Assembly: GCA_035546355.1 (NCBI GenBank)
Contig: DATKEH010000398.1
Coordinates: forward strand, 1-6,213
Origin: DATKEH01 sp035546355
GTDB taxonomy: Bacteria > Acidobacteriota > Thermoanaerobaculia > Multivoradales > JAIOJS01
Length of the DNA: 6,213 nucleotides
Reading direction: 5' to 3'
Under the pieces are notes generated by a model. The model made no database searches. It was not told the origin of the DNA and saw only the letters and a list, made by a program, of their open reading frames with translations. Position numbers and translations under genes: made by a program. Position 1 is the stretch's first letter, and each line of letters starts with the position of its first letter. This document shows positions 1 to 6,131 of this stretch, in pieces.

Positions 1-779
1 AGCTCCTGCCGCCGCCCGGCGACGGCATCGCCGAGCTCACCATCAGCGGCAACCAGGCGACGGCGGTGGTGGCCGTCGCCGACCTCGAGATCGACCTGAC
101 CGTGACCTTCGAGCAGGTGGTGGGGCTGAGCGCCGCCAACCTCGGCCTGTCGGCGCGGCTGGTCGACGCGCTGGACACGACGCTCTTGTCCCGCCTGCCC
201 TCTGGGGTCTCGGTGCCCTCCGGGCTACCGGTCCTGATCTCCATCGCGCCACCCGACGACGGCGGCCTCTCCTTCAGCGGCGTGGTGGAGGTGGAGGTCC
301 ACACCCACGCCCTCACCTTCACCGCCGGGACGCCGCTGCGCTTCTTCGCCTCCCCGGCCGGCGGCAGCTTCCGCGACATCACCGACCACATGGGCATGGG
401 CAGCTACCGCGCCGGCGGCCGCAAGGGCGGCTTCTCGGATTTCCTGATCGTCGCCGACGTGCGGCCGGTGACCTCGGTGGTCGACGCCAAGCTGGCCGGA
501 CTGTGGTCGCTGCTGGCCACCCACGAGCCGCAGATCGGCGGCGAGGCGCTGGCCGAGCTGGAAGGCCACCTGTCCGCCGCCGAGACGGCCTGGAGCGGCG
601 GTGACCCGCTGGCGGCAGCCGCCGCCGCCGACGCCTTCGCCCGCGCCGCCAAGGACCACGCGGGCAGCGGCATGCCGGACGTCTGGCGTTCGGCCCGCGA
701 TCTGGCCAACGTGTCGGGTGAGCTGCGCGCGGCGGCCGCCACCCTGCGCTTCAGCCTCAACCTGGTGGCCAGCTCCTAG
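1..779 (+). CDS. Uncharacterised protein, 5'-truncated by the window edge (possibly DUF6689 family)
   Basis: The frame is open from the first complete codon at base 3 to the TAG at 777-779, giving 258 visible residues. The true start, and any signal peptide, lies upstream of the window. GTG codons at 66 and 69 are internal: the residues before them (LLPPPGDGIAELTISGNQAT) continue the same beta-strand-like pattern. The first ~125 residues alternate hydrophobic and polar residues like a beta-sandwich. A glycine-rich stretch follows (MGMGSYRAGGRKGGFSDFLI). The last ~90 residues are Ala/Glu-rich and predicted helical, ending in LNLVASS. No catalytic motif or membrane segment is visible. The general look recalls the DUF6689 proteins of Acidobacteriota, but that is from memory and unconfirmed. 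The 147-base gap to the next gene suggests it is not part of the downstream signalling operon. That it is a real coding region is secure; its function is unknown. Confidence 0.8.
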   Translation, partial: LLPPPGDGIAELTISGNQATAVVAVADLEIDLTVTFEQVVGLSAANLGLSARLVDALDTTLLSRLPSGVSVPSGLPVLISIAPPDDGGLSFSGVVEVEVHTHALTFTAGTPLRFFASPAGGSFRDITDHMGMGSYRAGGRKGGFSDFLIVADVRPVTSVVDAKLAGLWSLLATHEPQIGGEALAELEGHLSAAETAWSGGDPLAAAAAADAFARAAKDHAGSGMPDVWRSARDLANVSGELRAAAATLRFSLNLVASS

Positions 780-926
780 CACGGGCGCGTTCGCTGGCGG
801 CGGCGCGCGCGTACGGGGGCCGGGGGGCTCGCGCGGTAGACTAGAGCCGCTCTTGCTTCAGCCCTCTCCCTCACGAGCCCCGAGTCCTGGCCACTCGCTG
901 CCTGGGTGGCGGAGCTTGCCCGGCCC
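780..926. other. Intergenic region upstream of the signalling operon
   Basis: This is the only real gap between genes in the window. It begins with GC-alternating sequence (around 800-811) and a G-rich run (815-827), then becomes less GC-rich from about 837 to 900. A 5-bp inverted repeat (GGCTC at 826-830 and GAGCC at 844-848, 13-base loop) is too weak, and lacks a T-run, to be called a terminator. The gap is the natural place for the promoter of the FHA-kinase-two-component operon. No RNA gene or operator-like palindrome longer than CGTACG (810-815) was seen. Confidence 0.6.
837..842 (+). promoter_or_regulatory. Candidate -10 hexamer (TAGACT) for the operon
   Basis: TAGACT matches four of six positions of the sigma-70 -10 consensus. 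It lies about 85 bases before the ATG at 927, at the point where GC content drops. No -35-like TTGACA stands 16-18 bases upstream, where the sequence is a G-run, so this is a weak candidate chosen mainly by position. Confidence 0.2.
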
Positions 927-1946
927 ATGCCCGCCCGTCTGACGCTCTTCCTGCCGCACCGACCGGCGCGCGTCTGCGCTCTGGAGGAGGGGGAGGAGTA
1001 CGTGATCGGGCGCGACCCGGGGTGCGCGATCTCGGTCGCGGACGACCGGATATCCCGCCGCCACGCGCTGTTGCGGTACGACGGGGGGTGGACGGTCCGC
1101 GAGCTGGGGAGCAAGAACGGCGTCACCGTCGACGGCAGGACGGTGCAGGAGGCGGCCCTCCCCGAGCGCGCGTGGCTGAGCTTCGGCGGCGTCCTGGCGC
1201 GGTTCGAGGGCCTCTCGGTCGAGGAGGCGGCGCGGGACACCGCCGAGCATCTGGCGCGAGCACGGACGTCGCTGGAGATGCAGCGGCAGCTGTCGCCGGC
1301 CGCCGGGGTGCAGGCGATCCTCGGGCAGCTGCTCGACTCGGTGCTGCAGCTGGCCCGCTGCCGGCGCGGCTTCGTGCTCCTGAGCGACGCCGACGGCGAG
1401 CTGCGGGTCGCCGCAGTGCGCGGGCTGGCCGTGGCCGACCTCCACGAGGCGCCGTTCGGCGGCAGCGCCGCGGCGGTCGAACGGGCGCTGCGCGAGGCCC
1501 GCCCGGTGGCAGTGAGCGACACCGCGCTGGACCCGCTGCTGGCGGGACGCCCCAGCGTCGTCGCGGGCGACATCCGTGCGCTGGTGGCGGTGCCCCTGCC
1601 CGGGCGACAGGGGCCGGAAGGCGTCGTCTACGCGGATAGCCCGGAGACCGGGGCCGTCTTCACCGAGCTCGACGTCGACATCCTCGCCGGGCTCGCCGCC
1701 CACGCGGCATTGGCGGTCGCCGCCGCCCGCCTGGACGAGGAGCTGGCTTCGGTCCTCGGCGAGCTGCGCGCGTCTCCCCCCTCCGGGGCCGAGCTCGAGC
1801 GCCTACGGGACGAGCTCGGATCTCCCGCCGGCGCCGCTCGGCCTGCACGGGCGGCGAAGCGCGCCACCGGGGCGCCGGTCGAGGCCGCGCCGCGCTGGAG
1901 CGACGTGTGGAGCCGCCACGCCGCGGCCGAGGGCGCGGCGCGATGA
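927..1946 (+). CDS. FHA-GAF domain signalling protein
   Basis: A 339-residue cytoplasmic protein with no membrane segment. An FHA domain spans about residues 5-95 and keeps the phosphothreonine-binding residues: G28-R29, S43 and H46 in ISRRHA, and N64-G65 in LGSKNG. A GAF domain spans about 127-268 (GVQAILGQLLDSVLQLARC, then IRALVAVPL and GVVYAD near its end), followed by a helix and a loose Ala/Arg-rich tail. FHA domains bind pThr peptides; GAF domains bind small molecules or dimerise. No output enzyme or DNA-binding domain is attached, so it probably acts as an adaptor or substrate. The ATG at 927 was chosen because the FHA fold starts at once and GGAG (911-914) precedes it, though the spacer is long. 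A GTG at 906 would add seven residues with no better ribosome site. Its stop overlaps the next start as ATGA, so it is probably co-translated with the kinase and is its likely pThr reader. Confidence 0.88.
   Translation: MPARLTLFLPHRPARVCALEEGEEYVIGRDPGCAISVADDRISRRHALLRYDGGWTVRELGSKNGVTVDGRTVQEAALPERAWLSFGGVLARFEGLSVEEAARDTAEHLARARTSLEMQRQLSPAAGVQAILGQLLDSVLQLARCRRGFVLLSDADGELRVAAVRGLAVADLHEAPFGGSAAAVERALREARPVAVSDTALDPLLAGRPSVVAGDIRALVAVPLPGRQGPEGVVYADSPETGAVFTELDVDILAGLAAHAALAVAAARLDEELASVLGELRASPPSGAELERLRDELGSPAGAARPARAAKRATGAPVEAAPRWSDVWSRHAAAEGAAR
1929..1933 (+). promoter_or_regulatory. Ribosome binding site for the Ser/Thr kinase
   Basis: GAGGG lies nine bases before the ATG at 1943, inside the end of the FHA-GAF gene. 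Together with the ATGA stop/start overlap, it supports 1943 rather than the in-frame GTG at 1907, which would add a low-complexity Arg/Gly-rich leader of 12 residues. Confidence 0.55.
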
Positions 1947-4900
1947 GCCAGCGGCCGCCCGGCGACGAGCCCCTGGCGCCCCTGCCGACCACCCGTACCA
2001 ACGTCGAGCCGGCGCTCTACCTCGCCCCCGGCACCCGCCTCGCCGACCGCTACCGCGTCGAGGACATCCAGGGTATCGGCGGCATGGGCGTGGTCTACCG
2101 CGCCTGGGACGAGCAGCTGGCGACGCCGGTGGCGGTCAAGATCCTGCGCCCCGAGCGCGCGGCGGACCCGCGTTTCTACGAGCGCTTCCGCCGCGAGATC
2201 ATCCTCGGCCGCCAGGTCAGCCACCGCAACGTGGTACGGATCCACGACATCGGCCGCGATGGGCCGCACCTGTTCCTGACCATGGACCTGGTCGAGGGGC
2301 GTTCGCTGCGCCAGCTGCTCGGCGAGGAGGGGCCGCTTCCCCTCGCGCGGGCGCTCCCCCTCCTCCGCCAGCTCGCCGAGGCGCTCGCCTGCGCGCACCA
2401 GGAGGGGGTCGTCCATCGCGACTTGAAACCCGAGAACGTCCTGGTCGACGAGCACGACCAGCTCTACGTCAGCGACTTCGGCATCGCCCGCTCCCTCGGC
2501 GGCCTCCAGCTCACCGCCACCGGCATGGTGGTCGGCACTCCGCAATACGTCTCCCCCGAGCAGGCGCGGGGGGAGGAGGTGGACGGCCGCAGCGACCTCT
2601 ACTCGCTCGGCCTCATCGCCTTCGAGGCGCTCAGCGGCCGCCTGCCCTTCCGCGGCGACACCGAGTCCGAGATGCTCGCCCAGCGCCTCACCGGGTCCAC
2701 CGATTTCGCCGCCCTCCAGGGGAAGGTGCCGCCCGGGATCGTGGCGGTGCTCCGCAAGCTGCTGGCGCGCGACCCGCGGCAGCGCTACGCGAGCGCCGAG
2801 GAGCTGCTCGCCGACCTCGCTGCGGGCGAGCCGCGCAGTCGCCGCCCCTGGCTCACCTGGGTCGCGGCCGGCGCCCTCGTCGCCCTCGGCGCGGCCCTCG
2901 CCTGGGTCCTCGCCACGCGGGGTCCGGGCGGGGCCGTGGCGGGCGCGACGCTGGGTGCCTCCGCCTCCGCACCGCAGCACGAGGTGGCGGTGCTGCCGCT
3001 CCTCGACCGCAGCGGTCGCGTCGAGCTGGCGTGGGCCTCTCGCGGGCTGGCCGAGCTGCTGGCGGCCGAGCTCTCCGAGAGCCCCGACCTACGCGTGCTC
3101 GACAGCCTGCGGGTCTTCCGCGCGCTGGAGGACCTCGGCTTCGGCCCCGCCGCCAGCAATGCGGAGCTCCGCACCCTGGCCAGGCTGCTCGACGTCGATC
3201 GCCTGGTGCTGGGCACGCTGCGCCCCGCCGGCGAAGGGGTCGAGCTGTCGCTACGCCTCGCCGCCGCCGATCTGCCGGAGCTGCCGGCGCAGGAGCTGCC
3301 GCCCGTCGCCGCCGCGCCCGAGAAGCTGGTCGAGGTGGTGCGTTTGCAGGCGGCCGCCCTGCGCGCGGCGCTGGCGGCGGCGCCCGGCGAGGCGTCTCTC
3401 CGGCTCACCCAGCTGCCCGCCGCTCTCGCCGCCTACGGCAGCGGCCTCGACCGGCTGGTGACCGGGGACGCCCTGGCCGCCGTACCCTCCCTGGAGGAGG
3501 CCACTGGCCTCGACCCCGGATTCACCGCCGCCTGGGTGCGGCTGGCCGAGGCCTACGACGCGCTGGGACGGCGCTCCGAGGCGGTGGTGGCGGCGAAGCA
3601 GGCGGTGGCCACGATCGAAGACCCGCGCAGCCGCAGCGCACTCGAGGCGAGGGCCCGACTGGCGCTGCTCGAAGGCGACGCGGACGATGCCCAGGCGCTG
3701 CTGCGCAGCCTGGCCAGCCGCTTTCCCAACGACGTCGAGACGCGGGTGGGGCTGGCCCGGGCGCTGGGCGAGTCGGGACGGCTCGAGGAGGCCGCCCGCG
3801 AGCTCGGCGGCGTGGTGGAAGTCGATCCCCGACACCCGCTCGCCTGGTACCTCCTCGCCAAGTACACCATCCAGTCGGGTGACAGCCGCAAGGCTCTCGA
3901 CGAGTATCTGGTGCACGCCCTGGTGATCCAGAACAAGCTCGGCAACGAACAGGGGCGCGCCGACGTGCTCAACGCCATGGGCGTGGCGTACGAGGACCTC
4001 GGGCAGGTCGACCAGGCGGTGGACCACTACGGGCGGGCGGCGGAGATCCGCGAGCGCATCGGCGACCGCCGCGGCGTCGCCACCAGCCTGCGCAACCTGG
4101 CGGCGCTGCACGCGATGCGCGGCGATCACGGTACCGCCCGCAGCGAGCTCGAGCGCGCCCGCACCCTCCTCGATGAGCTCGGCGACCACCGCGGCCTGGC
4201 CGACCTGGTCAACGACCTGGGGCTGCTCGCCGAGGGGCAGGGGCGCCAGCGCCAGGCCCTCGACCACTACCGGGAGAGCCTGGCGATGCGCCGCGACCTC
4301 GGCGACCGTCGCGCCACGGCCGAGAGCCTCAACAACGTCGGCTTCGCCTACTACCTGCTCGGGGAGTACGACAACGCCTCGGTCTACTGGGGGCAGGCCC
4401 TCGAGCTGTTCACCGCCGACGGCAACCGCGAGGGAGTGGTACTGGCGCGCCAGAATCTCGGTCTGCTGCAGCTCGCCCGCGGCGAATGGCGCGGCGCGAT
4501 GCAGTCTCTCGTCGCCGCCCTCGAGGAGAGCCGCCAGCTCGCCCTGCCCGACGCCACCGCGGTGTCGCTGGGGTACATCGGCCGGCTCTCGCACCTCGCC
4601 GGCCGCTTCGACGCCGCCCTCGCCTCCTACGGCCAGGCCCTGGAGCTGCTGGCCGACATGCAGGACCGCCGCGGCATGGTCGAGTTCACGCTGCTCGAGG
4701 CGGAGACCCTGCTCGAGCTGGGGGCTGCCGACGCCGCCGCCGAGCGCCTGAAGCGGGCGGGGGAATGGCTGGCCGAGGGCGAGAATCGGGAGCAGCGGGC
4801 TCGCCTCCGCACCCTCGCCGGCTATCTGGCCCTGCGGCGCGGCGACCCGGCCGCGGCGCAGCGCGAGTTCGCCGCCGCCGGCCGGCAGGCGGCGGCGAGC

Positions 4901-5350
4901 GAGAGCGCGGTGGCCCGTCTGGAGGCCGAGCTGGGCGCCGCCCTGGGAGTGCTGGCCGCGGGGCGGGCAGCGGCCGCCGCCGATCGGCTGGGCGCGGTGG
5001 CCGCGAACGCCCGCCGGCTCGGGCACCTGGACCTGCGCCTGCGGGCCCTGGAGGGCCTGGCGCGCAGCGAGCTGGCGCGAGGGGAGAGGCGGGCGGCCGC
5101 AGAGACCGCCGCCAGCGCCCTGGCCGCCACCCCCCGCGGCGAACCGTACGGCGGCTCCTGGCGGCTCCATCTCCTCCGCGCCCAGGCCCTCGGGGCGGCG
5201 GGAGACGGCAGCGCCGCCGCCGCCGCGCTCGCCGCTGCCGCCGCCGAGCTCGAGCGCCTGCGGGGCCAGCTGCCCGCGGAGCACGCCGCCACCTTCGATC
5301 ATCTGCCCGAGGTGCAGGAAGTCATCCGTGCCGAAGCGGCCGTCGCCTGA
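1943..5350 (+). CDS. PknB-type Ser/Thr protein kinase with TolB/FlgO-like domain and 16 TPRs
   Basis: A 1135-residue membrane kinase. The kinase domain spans about 37-292 and has all the key residues: glycine loop GIGGMG (44-49), K66 in AVKIL, E85 of helix C, HRDLKPEN with D160 and N165, D178 in SDFG, GTPQYVSPE (198-206), D218 in SDLYSLG, and R281. It should therefore be active. Activation-loop T191 and T193 sit where PknB autophosphorylates. After SRRP comes one hydrophobic segment (about 303-324). By the positive-inside rule the kinase is cytoplasmic and the rest is probably periplasmic. Residues ~346-482 (EVAVLPLLDRSGRVELAW onward, with LARLLDVDRLVLGTLR) resemble the TolB-N/FlgO-like domains of acidobacterial kinases; this is a tentative call. 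TPRs fill ~494-1106, and a short acidic helix ends the protein. The C-terminal region is likely the sensor or a scaffold. It starts by ATGA overlap with the FHA-GAF gene and overlaps the histidine kinase start by about 23 bases. The ligand is unknown. Confidence 0.93.
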   Translation: MSQRPPGDEPLAPLPTTRTNVEPALYLAPGTRLADRYRVEDIQGIGGMGVVYRAWDEQLATPVAVKILRPERAADPRFYERFRREIILGRQVSHRNVVRIHDIGRDGPHLFLTMDLVEGRSLRQLLGEEGPLPLARALPLLRQLAEALACAHQEGVVHRDLKPENVLVDEHDQLYVSDFGIARSLGGLQLTATGMVVGTPQYVSPEQARGEEVDGRSDLYSLGLIAFEALSGRLPFRGDTESEMLAQRLTGSTDFAALQGKVPPGIVAVLRKLLARDPRQRYASAEELLADLAAGEPRSRRPWLTWVAAGALVALGAALAWVLATRGPGGAVAGATLGASASAPQHEVAVLPLLDRSGRVELAWASRGLAELLAAELSESPDLRVLDSLRVFRALEDLGFGPAASNAELRTLARLLDVDRLVLGTLRPAGEGVELSLRLAAADLPELPAQELPPVAAAPEKLVEVVRLQAAALRAALAAAPGEASLRLTQLPAALAAYGSGLDRLVTGDALAAVPSLEEATGLDPGFTAAWVRLAEAYDALGRRSEAVVAAKQAVATIEDPRSRSALEARARLALLEGDADDAQALLRSLASRFPNDVETRVGLARALGESGRLEEAARELGGVVEVDPRHPLAWYLLAKYTIQSGDSRKALDEYLVHALVIQNKLGNEQGRADVLNAMGVAYEDLGQVDQAVDHYGRAAEIRERIGDRRGVATSLRNLAALHAMRGDHGTARSELERARTLLDELGDHRGLADLVNDLGLLAEGQGRQRQALDHYRESLAMRRDLGDRRATAESLNNVGFAYYLLGEYDNASVYWGQALELFTADGNREGVVLARQNLGLLQLARGEWRGAMQSLVAALEESRQLALPDATAVSLGYIGRLSHLAGRFDAALASYGQALELLADMQDRRGMVEFTLLEAETLLELGAADAAAERLKRAGEWLAEGENREQRARLRTLAGYLALRRGDPAAAQREFAAAGRQAAASESAVARLEAELGAALGVLAAGRAAAAADRLGAVAANARRLGHLDLRLRALEGLARSELARGERRAAAETAASALAATPRGEPYGGSWRLHLLRAQALGAAGDGSAAAAALAAAAAELERLRGQLPAEHAATFDHLPEVQEVIRAEAAVA
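3422..3940 (+). repeat. Five classical TPR units in the kinase sensor region
   Basis: This is a protein-level repeat within the kinase gene, residues about 494-666. The TPR turn glycine (consensus position 15) recurs at residues 508, 542, 578, 612 and 646, each followed five residues later by alanine (513, 547, 583, 617, 651). Spacings are 34, 36, 34 and 34, the usual TPR length. Typical DP-turn motifs appear (LDPGFTAAW, VDPRHPLAWYLLA). DNA identity between units is low, so this is old divergence rather than recent duplication. Confidence 0.75.
3941..5260 (+). repeat. Eleven 40-residue TPR units in perfect register
   Basis: This is a protein-level repeat, residues 667-1106, with a 120-base period. 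Units begin at residues 667, 707, 747, 787, 827, 867, 907, 947, 987, 1027 and 1067, several opening with a GDRR/GDHR/GNRE-type motif. Unit position 21 is glycine and position 26 is alanine in all eleven; position 14 is Gly or Ala in all but none is bulky. These match TPR consensus positions 15, 20 and 8. The extra six residues per unit give the kinesin-light-chain or TPR_12 style of repeat. The first six units keep aromatic and polar residues, while the last four to five drift to Ala/Arg-rich sequence. Confidence 0.8.
5316..5321 (+). promoter_or_regulatory. Ribosome binding site for the histidine kinase GTG start
   Basis: AGGAAG lies six bases before the GTG at 5328, within the last codons of the Ser/Thr kinase gene. 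It is better placed than the GAGG at 5376-5379 that precedes the alternative ATG at 5391 (11-base spacer), and so favours 5328 as the start. Confidence 0.5.
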
Positions 5351-6131
5351 GCGCGCCACCGCCGCCGCCGCGGGCGAGGGCGGCGACCCGATGGGCGAGG
5401 TGGTGGCGCGGGTGCGCCAGATCACGCGCGAGAACGAGCGGCTGTTCTCGGAGCTGATCGCCGGCGAGCGCCGCTTCCGAGCCCTGGCGCGCTCGGTGTG
5501 GGCGGTTCAGGAGGAGGAGCGTCGGCGGCTGGCCCGCGAGCTCCACGACGGCATCGGCCAGACCTTGACGGCGCTCAAGGGGCACCTCGAGGTCCTGCGC
5601 CGGGAGCGGCGAGAGGGGGATCCGGCGCTCGCGGCCGGTATCGCCCTGGCCGGTCAGGCGCTGCAGGAGACCCGTGAGCTGTCCCGCCTGTTGCGCCCGC
5701 AGATCCTCGACGACCTCGGCCTCGAACCGGCGCTGCGCTGGTTGACCCGCACGGTGGAGGAGAGCAGCGGCATGGCCGTCGCGCTCGCCACCCGCGGCCT
5801 CGGCGAGCGCCTGCCGCGGGAGCTCGAGACGCTCGCCTTTCGGGTCGTGCAGGAGGCCCTGAACAATGCCGTCAAACATGCGCACGCGACGCGGGTGGAG
5901 GTGGCGGCGGCCGCCGACGGAGGCTGGCTGTCCCTGCGCGTCGCCGACGACGGCGTCGGCTTCGACTCCGCTGCCGCCGCGGAACCGCCGGCCGCCGCCG
6001 GCGGCTCGGGACTGCGCGGCATGCGCGACCGGGTGGAGCTGTTCTCTGGCCGCTTGCGCATCACCGCCGCGCCGGGAGCGGGGACCCGCATCGAGGCGCA
6101 GGTTCCGCTCGCCGAGCGGGAGGAGGGGTGA
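5328..6131 (+). CDS. Soluble NarL/DegS-family sensor histidine kinase (HisKA_3 + HATPase_c)
   Basis: A 267-residue kinase from the GTG at 5328. A start at the ATG 5391 would give 246 residues and lose only a low-complexity leader. Residues ~22-70 look like a short coiled-coil or helical lead-in (QITRENERLFSELIAGERRF). The HisKA_3 dimerisation domain follows, with phosphoacceptor H73 in RELHDGIGQ. The HDxxxQ motif (H73, D74, Q78), linked in this family to phosphatase activity on the response regulator, is intact, as is LRPQILDDLGLEPALRWL. The ATPase domain (~165-262) has the N box (EALNNAVKHA, N180), the G1 box DDGVGF (208-212) and the G2 box GGSGLRGMRDR. There is no membrane segment, PAS, GAF or HAMP, so its stimulus must come from another protein. 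It overlaps the end of the Ser/Thr kinase gene by 23 bases and meets the response regulator start as TGATG. That it is a histidine kinase is certain; which protein controls it is inference. Confidence 0.93.
   Translation: MPKRPSPERATAAAAGEGGDPMGEVVARVRQITRENERLFSELIAGERRFRALARSVWAVQEEERRRLARELHDGIGQTLTALKGHLEVLRRERREGDPALAAGIALAGQALQETRELSRLLRPQILDDLGLEPALRWLTRTVEESSGMAVALATRGLGERLPRELETLAFRVVQEALNNAVKHAHATRVEVAAAADGGWLSLRVADDGVGFDSAAAAEPPAAAGGSGLRGMRDRVELFSGRLRITAAPGAGTRIEAQVPLAEREEG
6121..6126 (+). promoter_or_regulatory. Strong ribosome binding site for the response regulator
   Basis: AGGAGG, the full Shine-Dalgarno core, lies within the last codons of the histidine kinase and four bases before the ATG at 6131. 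The in-frame GTG at 6128 is too close to this site to be the start. It is the strongest ribosome site in the window and suggests the regulator is made in excess over its kinase. Confidence 0.6.

Noticed and set aside
826..848. GGCTC/GAGCC inverted repeat after the first gene as a terminator
   Set aside because: The stem is only five base pairs with a 13-base loop and no following T-run; at this GC content such pairs are expected by chance.
858..1703. Antisense frames opposite the FHA-GAF gene and the intergenic gap
   Set aside because: They have no recognisable domain, and their codon third positions do not carry the GC bias seen in the true genes.
1907..1942. Upstream GTG start for the Ser/Thr kinase
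   Set aside because: The added 12 residues are Arg/Gly-rich and lie inside the FHA-GAF gene; the ATG at 1943 has a GAGGG nine bases upstream and a classic ATGA overlap.
1628..2980. A 450-codon open frame on the - strand opposite the kinase domain
   Set aside because: It lies fully antisense to the conserved kinase motifs and has a low-complexity product; a shadow frame.
1576..3882. A 768-codon open frame on the + strand crossing the FHA-GAF and kinase genes
   Set aside because: Its translation is a monotonous Arg/Pro/Gly/Ala mixture with no domain, and it overlaps two genes with intact, recognisable domains. It is a by-product of high GC, where stop codons are rare.
5211..5245. GCC/GCN-rich run as a DNA microsatellite
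   Set aside because: It encodes an alanine-rich helix of the last TPR unit and uses mixed alanine codons broken by Leu codons, so it reads as coding composition rather than a simple repeat.
3251..5425. A 724-codon open frame on the - strand opposite the TPR array
   Set aside because: Its composition (Gly, Gln, Val, Arg-rich) and the mirrored repeat pattern are those of the antisense of a GC-rich TPR gene. No ribosome site or domain supports it.
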